From Phytophthora colocasiae (lineage: Eukaryota; Oomycota; Peronosporomycetes; Peronosporales; Peronosporaceae), in contig JAGKQI010000048.1 in NCBI GenBank assembly GCA_018806915.1, forward strand, positions 496,001 through 560,000: 64,000 nt of DNA. Reading direction: 5' to 3'. This document shows positions 9,906 through 20,312 of this stretch, one piece after another. The stretch's first letter is position 1. Every line of letters starts with the position of its first letter. Below the pieces are notes generated by a model. The model saw only the letters and a program-made list of their open reading frames with translations, searched no databases and was not told the DNA's origin. A program made the translations under genes and the position numbers.

Positions 9906-11108
9906 CTATTCGAACATGGACGATTCCACAGTGTTCGACTGTGAAGACGTTGACAGGGTCTTGTAAGCCTCGTAACCCAACGCTTGATCTCTCGCAGCAT
10001 CTTGCGCGTTGCATTTTGTCGCCACACTCACACATTTAGCGCAAAAGGAGATTTTCCGCTGGATTAATTGACCGTCTATTGCGATGAAGCTGATGCGTCT
10101 GCGAATCTTGCACGGATAGCAGACGCAGCCATAGCACAGTTTGCATATGCTTCGTCCGATGCCACGTAGCTTGTTCGTTTTCTTCATGCACATGACACAT
10201 TCATCGGAACTTCTCGCTTGGTCTTGACGTTCGAAGGTGGAATGTTGATGCTGCAACATCCACGAAATCTTCTTCATCTGTCCACAATACACGTAGTTCG
10301 TCGCAGAGAGTAGAGCTTCAGCCGCCGTCGGGATCAATAAGAACCTCATGATGTCACCACCAGGATCGACGATGCCACTAGCGAAGTTGTCGACCACGTT
10401 CTCTTCAATCTGACGGAAGAAACCGAAGACGGACAAGTTCCCACGAATTGTGTTGGCCAGTGGCTTGGTCTGTGGGAAGTTGATGGAGTGCAGTAAGTGG
10501 TAACCCACTCGGTCTCCGTTGGCAAAGTGCAGGATACCAGTAGCTTCAATGTACACAAAGTCTCGACGTTTGACTAAGTTCGTCGACTGTAAGGGTAAGT
10601 TGATGGTCATCCACTTGACTACCAACGACCGGAAAGGCTCGTCCTCACTCGGCTCTACTACCGGACACAACACTGCTGCACTATCCAGATCGTGCACGTA
10701 CGAAGCTTTGATGCGCATGACGTCCAGTGTAGGATTCACGACACCGAACATGAGGTCGTCCATTTCGCCTACGAACGTCCCAACGCTCAGCATCACCGGC
10801 AATTCCTTCTCAAGGGTATCGTCTTCATCCAGAAGGTCCGTTCCGCTTGGTGCATTCTCCGGTACAAGTCCATTGCGCGCCAATTCCTTTTGGGATTTTT
10901 CAGTGTAAATGTGTAGATTGTCTTTAGACTTGACGTGTTCCCACCGTCGCTCATCCACTTGGTGCTTGTCCAGAACGACAAACTTCTCGTATTTCTGGAA
11001 ATAGTCTTGAACGAAGCCGTCAACGAGTCCAATCAGCTGTTGACGCTCTTCTTCGGACACATTGATGTCCGGATATGGATTGGCATTGATGAATCGGTCC
11101 TTCGCCAT
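9906..11108 (-). CDS. START-FYVE family protein, copy 5
   Basis: A 400-residue protein starting at the ATG at 11108 (MAKDRFINANPYPDINVSEE). The frame is open upstream to 11360, but the extension is not conserved and crosses the Inr-like motif, so the shorter start is preferred. START-like domain (GEMDDLMFGV, RIKASYVHDL, LVVKWMTINLPL, FVYIEATGILHF, CGQMKKISWML) then a FYVE-type finger (CVMC, CKLC, CYPC, CAKC) whose first loop is shorter than in copy 3. Very close to the copy at 7251-8456 but on the opposite strand: strand orientation of the cluster switches at 9.9 kb. Confidence 0.92.
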   Translation of the reverse strand: MAKDRFINANPYPDINVSEEERQQLIGLVDGFVQDYFQKYEKFVVLDKHQVDERRWEHVKSKDNLHIYTEKSQKELARNGLVPENAPSGTDLLDEDDTLEKELPVMLSVGTFVGEMDDLMFGVVNPTLDVMRIKASYVHDLDSAAVLCPVVEPSEDEPFRSLVVKWMTINLPLQSTNLVKRRDFVYIEATGILHFANGDRVGYHLLHSINFPQTKPLANTIRGNLSVFGFFRQIEENVVDNFASGIVDPGGDIMRFLLIPTAAEALLSATNYVYCGQMKKISWMLQHQHSTFERQDQARSSDECVMCMKKTNKLRGIGRSICKLCYGCVCYPCKIRRRISFIAIDGQLIQRKISFCAKCVSVATKCNAQDAARDQALGYEAYKTLSTSSQSNTVESSMFE

Positions 11109-11135
11109 TTCGGTGAGCTCGTTCTTCGTCTGACT

Positions 11136-11154
11136 GGGGAAATTGACAACTGAG
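11136..11154 (-). promoter_or_regulatory. Initiator-like motif of copy 5
   Basis: Read on the minus strand, CTCAGTTGTCAATTTCCCC, 28-46 bases before the ATG. Best match in the window to the oomycete Inr plus flanking element. Confidence 0.55.
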
Positions 11155-11522
11155 CCCAGCCCCAGCCCGACTGGCATCTGCAGCTGAGCGAACGGGGGCA
11201 ACGGTTCCCATCTTACGATCGTGGAATTTGACGCGCACGGTACCGGTAATTTACCAACGGACACATATCCTGCTGCCGTAAACGACCAAACGCTCAGGAA
11301 TTGTCTGGGAGATTGGAAGTTCAACTGGCCATACTCAACATGAATAAAACGAACGTCCACACAGCAAAAAACAACGTGAATTTATCCACCAGAAGGTCAA
11401 CAGGTCTGTTATCCTAACAGGATTTTGAAAACTACACTGCAACTTTACAACAATTTATCTGTCACTTGATTTCACTATTGACGTAAACTTCAACACGATG
11501 TCAAACGTCTCTTCTTGTTGCG
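11155..11522. other. Intergenic between copy 5 and ankyrin pseudogene
   Basis: Divergent upstream region of about 370 bases. An ATG at 11498 opens a 14-codon frame only. Nothing else seen. Confidence 0.45.
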
Positions 11523-13409
11523 GTGCTGGTGTTCCGCTCTAAGACGGGGTTTCTCGAGCTTCCGCACGTCATAAGCACTGTGTCTTCATTCCTAGACCCC
11601 TCAGTGGATCTGACTCTACAGCAGGCGTGTGCATTCCATTCTTTAGCGCTCCTGGATCGCATCTGGAACAGTAGCGATGTTTACGGCATTCGTAACAATG
11701 TTACAGACGGCATTTTTACAGATAAATATTATAGACAATATTTATTTACGTTGTGTATGCAGAAGGCCAAGATCTAGAACTGGTGAAGTGGTTATCAATA
11801 CATTTTCAAGGCGCCACTGTGAAAGCTTGCCAGGCTGGGGCGATGGAGATTTTAGATTTTTTTAAAGAAAACGACAGATTTTCCCTTGAGGAGATAGATA
11901 CCGGACTGGATATTGAGTGGGGAGGACTCGCCATGTCTGCTGCTGTTCTCGGCGGTTATAGTGACCTTGTGCAGTGGCTTCCTGAGCCCAGTTCACATTC
12001 GTTTTATGATCATTGAAATCGGCAGTGAAGATGGGGGCTATTTCGACTGCAGAGTGGCTAGGAAAACGAGTAGAACGTTGGCCACAGAGTACAGACGATT
12101 CGGTGATGAGTCTTGCGGCTGACGAGAGACTTGACGTCTTGCAGTGGCTAGAAACTCGAGGAATTGTGAGCCAGCGAGTAGATGGCATTGTGCTATTGGT
12201 GGTGGCAGCAGCGGAAAATGGACACCTTAAACTTGTTCGATGGTTGATGGACAGCGTTTTGAAAAGACGATCCAGTATCAGGCAGACGTGTATCGCTGCT
12301 GGAGTGGCTACATTCTCTATTCACGCTGCTGGTGCGCATGGACACCTAACAGTTGCGCGTTTTCTCCATGTGCTTACTCGCGCTTTGGTAAACGGCCAAG
12401 TGATTGAAATTATGAGCAGGACCAAGATCAATTCTTTCCAGAGGTTGTTTTGGAAGCAACTGGACCATCCGAAGTACACAATTTGCAAAGTTTCTGGCGA
12501 AACGATGGTTAAAGTTGTGGAGAACGGATTTTTTGGTGTTGTGCAGTGGCTTGTTGAAGTATACAGTGGAGATTCAATCAACAGGTTTCAGTACAAAATG
12601 AGGCAGGGCTTGATCTGTGTGCTTTCGATGGACATAGCTGCAATTAACGGACAGCTCCGATACTTGCATACATTGCAGACTTCGGGAGTTTCCGGGCTTG
12701 AGTGTACATTATGTGCAATGGATAGCGCAGCGGCGAATGATCATCTCGAAGTTGTTAAATGGCAACAAGTGAATCGCCACGAGGGTTGTTGTTCTTCAGC
12801 TATGGATAAAGCTGCAGCTAGTGGCCACCTGGACATTGTCAAATTGCTACACGAGAATCGGCGAGAAGGTTGTACGGAATCAGCAATGAATACGTCTGCT
12901 CTAAATGGACACCTCGAAGTAGTAAAATGGCTGCATTGCAATCGCTCTGAAGGCTGCACGGCACAAGCAATGGATGGAGCCGCACAGGCTGGACACCTAG
13001 ACGTTGTGAAATGGCTACACCAGCATCGGACTGAGGATTGTTCGACGAGTGCGATTTCTTCAGAACATCCCGCGTGACATTGGAAATGCAGAAACATCAC
13101 CACTTCGAAATGATTCGAAACTGCAGCAGCAAATAGCGCTCTGCTTGAACACCCTTCGAACCGATTGGCATAAGCCATTTGTACAACTTTCAAGTGACCT
13201 TTTTCGGCAGCTCCGTCCATTGCTCGCGTCGTGCAGCCTTCAGATCGATTCGTATCACTACGTTCAGAGCTCCAGAGTCAGCAGCTCCATCCATTGCACA
13301 TGAATTAGTGGAGAGGAACAACTATGACATGTACAAGTGGATTTTACAGCACTACTCAGATATCCCTGATATTATCCCAGGCGACTGGCCGGTGCGATAT
13401 TATGAATGA
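11523..13409 (+). pseudogene. Ankyrin-repeat protein pseudogene with internal inversion
   Basis: Remnant of a typical oomycete ankyrin-repeat protein. It opens with an LPHVISTVSSFLD segment (11.56 kb), shifts frame near 11.75 and 12.0 kb, then reads 12013-13053 with a run of repeats of the form AMD.AA..GHLDVVKWLH.NR.EGC. The last exon-like part, HELVERNNYDMYKWI to YYE at 13300-13409, is a C-terminal end. Between them, 13051-13298 encodes more ankyrin repeats only on the minus strand (MDGAAEKGHLKVVQ, AVSNHFEVVMFLH). The segment has been inverted in place. With frameshifts and inversion the gene is dead, but divergence inside repeats is modest. Ankyrin repeats mediate protein binding; partners unknown. 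Confidence 0.85.
13051..13298 (-). other. Inverted segment inside the ankyrin pseudogene
   Basis: About 248 bases coding on the minus strand inside a plus-strand gene. At the left junction the plus frame reads CSTSA then nonsense; at the right junction the minus frame begins AMDGAA. The left end of the minus frame reads GCSEEIA and the plus frame resumes HELVERN. Each end thus completes the other gene half. One base-level frameshift (near 13.25 kb) also lies inside. Confidence 0.8.
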
Positions 13410-13454
13410 GGAAGGCATGTAAAGAACTGAAGAACAATTCAACGCATTTAATAT

Positions 13455-14639
13455 TTAGTGATAAACTGCTGAAGACTCGGAAGAGAATGCTGAGAATGTC
13501 GACTCCGAGAACGTGGACGCGCTATCGTACGAGTCGTGGTATCCTGTAGCTTGATCTTGAGCAGCTTCCTCCGTGTTACAGTTGATCGCCTTGCTCATAC
13601 ACTGTGAACAGAAGGTGATTTTACGCTGAATGAGTTCCCCGTCTTGTCCGATGAAGTGCATCCGCTCTCGTACTTTACACGAGAAGCAAACGGTCCCGTT
13701 ACAGAGTTTGCACGTGCTTCTCCCCAAGCCAGGGATGCTTTTGCTCTTCCCGCACATGACGCAGCCCTTCTGATGCTGCTGTTCCACGCGCAACTTAAAG
13801 CCTGCATGTTGTCGCTGCAACATCCACGCCACCTTCTTCAACTGGCCGCAGCGTACGTAATTGTTCGCAACGAGAATGGAATTGGCTGCTGCTGGCATGA
13901 AGAGCAGTCGCTTCATCTTCTGTCCTGGATCGATGATACACGACCCGAAAGTGTCGATGATTGTGCTGTGGATGTGACGGTAGAAGGCGACAGCCGACAT
14001 GTTGCCACGGATCAAGTACGGAAGCGGTTTCGTCTGTGGGAACTCGATGGAGTGAAGCACGTGGTAGCCGATACGCTCCCCGTTCTCGAGCTGGAGGATG
14101 TCGGTAGCCTCAATGACTACGAAATCTCGACACTTGTTGGATTTTAACGCAGCGTCCGTCGCCATCCACTTGATCGTCAACGACCGGAACGGCTCCTTTT
14201 CACTTGGTTCCACTACGGGGGCCAAGATCGCTCCACTTTCCAAGTCTCCAACGTACGCAGCCTTGATACGCATAGCATCCTTGGTAGTGTTGATGATACC
14301 GAACATGAGGTCTTCCAGATCTCCCACAACTGTGCCCACACTCGTCAAAGCTACCATTTCCTTCTCGTGGTCACTGAGCTGAATCGGGTTCATGGGAATG
14401 ATACCTCGACGTGCCTGATCCTTTTGAGAGCGTTCACTGTACACGTGAAGATCGTCCTTGGACTTGAGGTGCTCCCATCGCCGCTCGTCCAGGCGGTGCT
14501 GGTCTGTGACGAAATACTGCTCGTACTTCTGGAAGTGGTTCTGAACGCATCCGTTCACGAGTTCGATGAGCTGTTCACGCTGCTGCTCGGTTATATTGAG
14601 CTCCGGGTAGGGATTCCTCGCGAATGCGTCCTTCGGCAT
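13455..14639 (-). CDS. START-FYVE family protein, copy 6
   Basis: A 394-residue protein from ATG 14639 (MPKDAFARNPYPELNITEQ). START-like domain with GDLEDLMFGI, RIKAAYVGDLESGAI, LTIKWMATDAAL and CGQLKKVAWML, followed by a FYVE-type finger (CVMC, CKLC, CFSC, CSQC). It lacks the few residues LV.S before RDF found in other copies, a small in-frame loss. Tail rich in Ser/Phe. Same inferred cytosolic lipid-binding role as the others. Confidence 0.9.
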   Translation of the reverse strand: MPKDAFARNPYPELNITEQQREQLIELVNGCVQNHFQKYEQYFVTDQHRLDERRWEHLKSKDDLHVYSERSQKDQARRGIIPMNPIQLSDHEKEMVALTSVGTVVGDLEDLMFGIINTTKDAMRIKAAYVGDLESGAILAPVVEPSEKEPFRSLTIKWMATDAALKSNKCRDFVVIEATDILQLENGERIGYHVLHSIEFPQTKPLPYLIRGNMSAVAFYRHIHSTIIDTFGSCIIDPGQKMKRLLFMPAAANSILVANNYVRCGQLKKVAWMLQRQHAGFKLRVEQQHQKGCVMCGKSKSIPGLGRSTCKLCNGTVCFSCKVRERMHFIGQDGELIQRKITFCSQCMSKAINCNTEEAAQDQATGYHDSYDSASTFSESTFSAFSSESSAVYH

Positions 14640-14650
14640 CGTGTCACGTG

Positions 14651-14670
14651 GGGGGAATCGCCAAGTGAGA
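14651..14670 (-). promoter_or_regulatory. Initiator-like motif of copy 6
   Basis: Minus strand TCTCACTTGGCGATTCCCCC, only 12 bases before the ATG. Resembles the motif at copies 3, 5 and 8. Confidence 0.4.
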
Positions 14671-15635
14671 CTATCTCAAGGCCAGACTTGAGCCTGACCG
14701 GCCGGTCAGGTCAACGTCGCCCGATCAACCCCCATCCTTTGATCCTTTGATTTGAACAACGGGACGACTGGGACGACAGGCACGCAGTGTAGAATGCTGG
14801 CAGGGTCAGAGTAGAGACCGCACAGGGATAGTCGCTAAATATGCGGTGCAAGTCGACAGCAGCAAATTATCGACTCGTGGTCACCGAGGTGACTGGAGTC
14901 TCATTCGTTTGCAAGAACGAACGCGGTTCATGCACCGTCGGCAAGGTCCGACGTTTCTCGCTCTATTGTGGGGGAATTTTTGAAGTATTCTCTTTGTTCC
15001 AAACGTTTTTCGAGACTCTTTGTGTTGAAGTGGACGTGTAGTGTACCGGAAAAGTAAGGCTGGGGGTGATCGGAGCTTTGGAACGTACAATGGGAAGGCA
15101 AGCACAGCGTTCGCACGTGCCTGAGCTGCAAAGACATAGCTCCATCAAAGAAAAAGAAAGTTGTGGATGGATGAAACACCTGCCGTAATAACATGAGAGC
15201 AGAGCGACGGTATCCAACAACTAGGAATTGGCACTGTAAAGAAGAGTTTTAGCTCGTACAGTACGGAATGTAAATCCTAGCTGTCTTGTAAAATCCAACC
15301 ACCTGTAAACTAGGAGCCCCGTGTTCCACTATGAGTGATGAGCTGTTGGGGGCTCTGGAGCAGTCACTGCTGCAGTGACACTGCCAGTGTGGCTTCCAAC
15401 GTTGGAGAAGGTGACTACAGTAGCCGAGCATATCCCTCTCGATTCAGGTTATGTGGCCCACTTTTTCCAAATGGCACACAAACTTCACGTGAATGGAGTT
15501 CGTGTGATGCCGCCGTCGCCCGACGCTCTTAGTGTCTCTAAAGCTTAGAGACATCTAAGAGTCTAAACCGGACTTTAAGCAGATTCTGAACTGGAAGTTC
15601 CATTTATGGTGAGCATCATAGTATTTGCATTCATG
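14671..15635. other. Intergenic, no gene seen
   Basis: About 960 bases between copies 6 and 7. Only short frames on either strand; a small hairpin lies at 15534-15552. Confidence 0.5.
15534..15552. repeat. Short perfect hairpin downstream of copy 7
   Basis: GTCTCTAA / TTAGAGAC arms with a 3-base loop, about 85 bases past the stop of the minus-strand gene at 15636. A role in 3' end formation is only a guess. Confidence 0.3.
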
Positions 15636-16835
15636 CTATCTACTCAACGTTTCACAACAATTTTCTTGGTGGATGTCTCCGTACGAAGACTCTGATGTGT
15701 CCATGAACGAATACGACGGTGAAGTTGCTTCGCATCGGATCGCTTCATCCCTGGCAGCCTCCTGCGCATTCCAATGGGTGGCATTCTTTATACACCTAGC
15801 GCAAACGACGATCTTGTGCTGCACGAGTTGACCCCCCGGCGCGATTAAGGTGATACGGTGGCGGATCTTACACGAGTGGCACACGCAGCCACGGCAGACT
15901 CTACACGTGCTTTTCCCAATGCTTCCGATGGCAGAGCTCGTTCTTTTGTCACAAACCACACACTCTTTCTTCTTCTCGGATTTTTGCCGCTCAAAGGCGT
16001 CGTGATTCTGCAGCATCCACGACAGCTTCTTCATTTGTCCGCAATGCACATAGTTTGTAGCCGAGAGAAGAGCACTCGCAGCGACGGAAAGTGCAAGAGC
16101 TCGGATAATTTCACCTCCCGGGTCTACAATTCCCCACGAGAAGTTCTCAATCAAGTAGCCGGGCTTCTTCCGAAAGCAACTGAAAACTGATAGATTACCA
16201 CGGATCCTCTTCGGTAGAGGCTTGGTTTGTGGGAAATCGATTGAGTGCATCAAATGGTAGCCCACTCGGTCCCCGTTCGGGAGAAATGTAGTACCAGTGG
16301 CTTCGATGTAAACGAAATCTCGACTTTTGACCAGGTTTGTTGAGTGTAGCGGCACGTCGATCGCCATCCACTTGATCACAATTGAGCGGAACGGATCCTC
16401 CTTGCTGGGTCCTACCACGGGACACAGAACCGCTGCACTGTCGACATCGTGGACGTATGAAGCTTTGATGCGCATGTCGTCCAATGTGGGGTTTACAACG
16501 CCGAACATGAGGTCATCCAGTTCCCCGACGAGAGTTCCGATACCCAAAACTACCGGCATTTGCTCTTGTTCTTCGTCGCCACACGTTTCGGACTCGATTC
16601 CTCTGCGATTGAGCTCCTTCTGAGTGCGTTCGGCATATACGTGGAGTTTATCTCTGGACTTGACGTGTTCCCAACGGCAATTGTCCACTTTCCGCTTGTC
16701 GATACGGACGTAGTCCACATATTTGTTGATGTAGTTTTCGACGTACAAATCCACAATACGGAGCAATTCGTGTCGCTCCAACTCGTTCACCTTCACCTTG
16801 GGGAACGGACTGGGTATGAAATGGTCCTTGGGCAT
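15636..16835 (-). CDS. START-FYVE family protein, copy 7
   Basis: A 399-residue protein from ATG 16835 (MPKDHFIPSPFPKVKVNE). START-like domain (GELDDLMFGVVNPTLDDM, IVIKWMAIDVPLHS, LVKSRDFVYIEATG, FLPNGDRVGYHLMHS) and FYVE-type finger (CVVC, CRVC, CHSC, CARC). It groups by eye with the next copy (17649-18884): both share HSTNLVKSRDF or close variants, FLPNGDR, and the GSIG finger loop. Tail differs from copies 3 and 5, ending in ETLSR. Confidence 0.9.
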   Translation of the reverse strand: MPKDHFIPSPFPKVKVNELERHELLRIVDLYVENYINKYVDYVRIDKRKVDNCRWEHVKSRDKLHVYAERTQKELNRRGIESETCGDEEQEQMPVVLGIGTLVGELDDLMFGVVNPTLDDMRIKASYVHDVDSAAVLCPVVGPSKEDPFRSIVIKWMAIDVPLHSTNLVKSRDFVYIEATGTTFLPNGDRVGYHLMHSIDFPQTKPLPKRIRGNLSVFSCFRKKPGYLIENFSWGIVDPGGEIIRALALSVAASALLSATNYVHCGQMKKLSWMLQNHDAFERQKSEKKKECVVCDKRTSSAIGSIGKSTCRVCRGCVCHSCKIRHRITLIAPGGQLVQHKIVVCARCIKNATHWNAQEAARDEAIRCEATSPSYSFMDTSESSYGDIHQENCCETLSR

Positions 16836-16869
16836 ATTGTTGTTTTTCGGTCTGCGTATCGTGGACGAA

Positions 16870-16887
16870 GTAAATTTCCAACTGAGA
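16870..16887 (-). promoter_or_regulatory. Initiator-like motif of copy 7
   Basis: Minus strand TCTCAGTTGGAAATTTAC, 35-52 bases before the ATG at 16835. Confidence 0.5.
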
Positions 16888-17648
16888 CCCGATGCGTCAT
16901 ACGAACGCTGGGTGTGCCAACATTCAAGGCTCTTGGATACCTAAGTTCGCCTATTGACCGCAAGCGAACAGATGTGACGCGACACACGGTTCACATAATA
17001 ATTACAAGAGATCTTATGCGTTAGCAAGCACCTTCAATGTCCACGCTCCTCAAGTGGTCGGAACACGAAGCCTTCTATTGCCTAGAGCCTTATTGTTTGT
17101 TCTGGTGTTGTGTATGTTACGGAATCGCCAAGACGGCCACAGATACCTTTTCTTAGTCACTAGCAGAAGAGGACGAGCTACGTACGTAGAGACTTGATGT
17201 CCCTCGCCATTACGATCACCAGGTTGCCACAAGCCTTGCCTTTCAAACTGTACTCTTCGGTGCTTAATTGGTCAAAAAAAATCGCGCATGCAAGCATTGC
17301 TTCGTGGGCTGTCGGAACATTTAGAGTCCAAGTTGCAGTGGGGGCAACCTAGCGTGACCTAGGAAGTAATGATACTGCCAGCCAGACAAGTTGATCGAAA
17401 TAAGATGAACCACCCAGTCGTTCTGTACGTACACATGCACGACATTCCGAATCAAGTAGTGCAACACCAGTCAAACTTAGGCACTTGAACGCAACTGTAG
17501 TTGTCAAAACTTGAGTTTGAGTTCAAGAATACTCATCTTGGCTAAAGCTTAAGACTTCCAGAACGGAGCGTGTATTCCTTCGTACACAACCTATGCAGCT
17601 ACTGCATTTATAACTACTACTACGTCCAACATTTACCACCTCTGATCT
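16888..17648. other. Intergenic, no gene seen
   Basis: About 760 bases upstream of copy 7 and downstream of copy 8. No supported coding region. Confidence 0.5.
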
Positions 17649-18884
17649 CTACTGATCGAGTATCGAGGCTGATGATTCCAAAAACGACATTTCACACGAA
17701 ACAGTACACGCTTCGTAGCTGGTGGAGCTTTCGTCGCTCTTGCAAGCTTCCAAGTCTGCAATCTGATCTCTGGCAGCTTCCTGTGCATTCCATTGAGTGG
17801 ATTCGCCCATGCACTTCGCACAGACAACGACCTTCCGCTGAATCAACCGACCGCCAACCACGATAAAGCTGATGCACTGACGGATCTTACACGAGTAGCA
17901 CACGCTGCCATAGCAGATCTTGCACGTGCTTTAGCCGATGCTTCCGAAGACACGGGTGGTTTTCCTGGAGCAAACTACACATTGTCGTCTCGTTTTACCG
18001 GCTTCCCGGTCGGTATCGTACGCCGAATGGTGATGCTGTAGCAACCACGCCAACTTCTTCATCTGTCCACAGTAGACGAAGTTCGTAGCTGTAAGCATCG
18101 CCCCCGCAGCCACAGAGAGGAGGAGCGAACGCATCATGTTGACTCCAGGGTCCACGGTAGCACACGCGAAATTGTCGACTAGATTCCGGTCTAATTGTGT
18201 ATAACACGCGAAGAGTGACAAATTGGCTCGGACCTTGTGAGGCAGCGGCGTGGTCTGTGGGAAGTCGATCGAATGCAGTAAATGGTAGCCTGCTCGGTCG
18301 CCATTGGGGAGAAATACAGTTCCAGTGGCCTCGATATACACAAAGTCTCGGCTTTTCACGAGGTGTGTGGAGTGCAAAGGAACGTCGACTGTCATCCATT
18401 TAATCACAATGGAACGGAACGGATCCTCTTTGCTTGGGCCCAGAACGGAACAGAGCAATGCTGCACTCTCGAGGTCGCCCACATATGAAGTTTTGATTCG
18501 CATCTGCTCCAGTGTTGGGTTCACAACTCCATACATGAGGTCGTCCAGTTCCCCTACTAATGTCCCCACACTGAGGATCAAGGGCAGATCTTTAGCTTTT
18601 GAGCCTGCCGTCAGTCTTTGAGTGGCGCTCAGGGAGTTTTCCGGCTCAAAACCTCGACGTTTCAGCTCCTTCCGCGTACGTTCGGCATATACGTGCACGT
18701 TGTCTTTGGATTTCACGTGCTCCCACCGTCGCTTATCCACTTGGCGTTTGTCTTGGACGAAGTCTTCGTACTTTCTGGTGTAGTCTTCCACGTAACTATC
18801 CACGAGATCAATGAGCTCCTGACGTTCCAGTTCCGATACGTGGACGGCGGGGAACGGGCTAACCCCAAAGCGCTCTTTTGTCAT
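17649..18884 (-). pseudogene. START-FYVE family copy 8, single nonsense codon
   Basis: Reads in one frame from ATG 18884 (MTKERFGVSPFPAVHVSE) to 17649, broken only by a TAA at 17931-17933. The stop replaces the Lys codon of the finger loop (GSIG-stop-STCKIC, versus GSIGKSTCRVC in copy 7). The truncated product would keep the whole START-like domain and the first Cys pair (CVVC) but lose six of eight zinc-binding Cys. Everything downstream (CKIC, CYSC, CAKC) is intact, so the mutation is recent, or the stop is read through, or this is a sequencing error. One of the least decayed pseudogenes here. Confidence 0.85.
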
Positions 18885-18929
18885 CGCAGATTGGCGGGTA
18901 TTAGGATACCAGGTACTGTCTACTGTAGA

Positions 18930-18945
18930 GTGAATTCACAACTGG
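18930..18945 (-). promoter_or_regulatory. Initiator-like motif of copy 8
   Basis: Minus strand CCAGTTGTGAATTCAC, 46-61 bases before the ATG; same TTG..AATT core as the other family promoters. Confidence 0.4.
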
Positions 18946-19564
18946 AAAGAAGCAGGAACAACGCCTGGATTGATGATTAGAAACGGTCATTTAGACTTGG
19001 CACGGACAGCCAAGATGTTGAATACGGTCACCACATGGAGCTGAAAGTCTCACATGGTAAACACACATTGAGTTGGTTCTTTTTGGCACGTCTTATCCAT
19101 TCGAGAACTTCTCCATACTGGCGAGGTACAATGCATCAACATTCTGCCAACTACAGTGTCGAAAACAGTGTACGTATACTGATTATGGCGACATAAGACT
19201 CCAATTGTGGGGCTCCGAGACGAGATCTCTCTATAAAGGAGGCAAAATCGCCAGATCTTGTGTAAATTAGAGAGAAGGTCGTCGTGCATATCATAGTGCA
19301 AACCTTAAACGACGTACTTAACTTCAACAATCCAGCCAATTACACAACAGATGCCGTATTTCAGCGAACGCAGTGCACTTCGATTTCTGGAGTGGATCGA
19401 TGACGGTCAAGCAATGTCCTATTGTTTACCCTAGCTTGGCATCGATTGTCCTGTTACAGCTGGCAAATTTCCGGACATCGCAAATGATATAATAAGACGG
19501 TGTTTTACTTGCTCAGTTAGAATCTTGGGGTACCTAGAATGCATGACAACTCGAGTTCTGCTCT
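18946..19564. other. Intergenic, no gene seen
   Basis: About 620 bases between copy 8 and the esterase gene. Only short frames, no motifs. Confidence 0.5.
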
Positions 19565-20269
19565 CTAGTGGATGAAATCATGCCAGCCAGGGAGCTCCCA
19601 CTTGTTGAAACGGTCGAGGACTTCCTTGTCGAACATCCCGTTGATCGCGACGCTCAGTAACTTCGCCACTTCTTCATGACCTTTAGCTGAGAAGTGAAGT
19701 CCGTCGATGAAGTACGTTTGGCGCACATTCACATCCGGGAACGTCGTGTTGAAGTACGTGTGCAAGTCCAAAACGTGGACATTTTCGGCCTGTGCAAGTT
19801 CCACACACACTCGAGCGTATTTCCCAGCTGATGCGTTGGAGCGATCTCCGTGATGGAGCGAATCAATGATGCAGGGCGGCGTGATCAGCAGTATCTGGCC
19901 GTGCGGGGCCAATAATGGCTGGATCATATGTAACATTGTCTGTAGATTCGATCGATACTTTTCCAGTGGAACGCGAACGACCAGGTCGGGGCCGCCAATG
20001 ATTGCGTCGTTCGCCCCCAAGAACAGCGTGACGAGCGACGCTGAGTACTGAAATTGCAGCTCTTTGGTGAAGATTGGCATTCCGTACTGCAGTACCCACT
20101 TGTTATTGTACCCCGAGAGGCCGCGGTTGATCATGTCCACAGAGCGCACGTAGTGGTTCTGCAACAACGTGATAAAGCCAGACCTGCCTGGGTCGCTGGC
20201 TTGCTCTGTGATGGAGTCGCCGATGAAGTAGAAGGCAGGTCGGCGGTCAGTGGAAGCAGTGACACCCAT
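19565..20269 (-). CDS. GDSL/SGNH-family esterase, IAH1-like
   Basis: A 234-residue protein with all four SGNH blocks. Block I is FYFIGDSITEQ with nucleophile Ser19; block II is RGLSGYNN (Gly50/53 region); block III is LGANDA with Asn87; block V is FIDGLHFS with Asp189 and His192. Length and spacing match isoamyl acetate-hydrolysing esterase 1-like proteins, which cleave short-chain acyl esters. There is no signal peptide, so the enzyme is likely intracellular. The start is the ATG at 20269, with an Inr-like motif 27 bases upstream. Its neighbours are repeats and the START-FYVE cluster; no functional link is evident. Substrate cannot be told from sequence. Confidence 0.93.
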   Translation of the reverse strand: MGVTASTDRRPAFYFIGDSITEQASDPGRSGFITLLQNHYVRSVDMINRGLSGYNNKWVLQYGMPIFTKELQFQYSASLVTLFLGANDAIIGGPDLVVRVPLEKYRSNLQTMLHMIQPLLAPHGQILLITPPCIIDSLHHGDRSNASAGKYARVCVELAQAENVHVLDLHTYFNTTFPDVNVRQTYFIDGLHFSAKGHEEVAKLLSVAINGMFDKEVLDRFNKWELPGWHDFIH

Positions 20270-20295
20270 GACGTAAGGGATCTTTGTGAGAACCA

Positions 20296-20312
20296 GAAAA
20301 TTCTCAATGACC
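20296..20312 (-). promoter_or_regulatory. Initiator-like motif of the esterase gene
   Basis: Minus strand GGTCATTGAGAATTTTC: TCATT followed by a T-rich flank, close to the oomycete Inr-FPR arrangement, 27 bases from the ATG. Confidence 0.5.

Noticed and set aside
12741..13220. 159-residue minus-strand frame across the ankyrin gene
   Set aside because: Only its first ~60 residues are real ankyrin sequence (the inverted segment); the rest is the complement of the plus-strand repeats.
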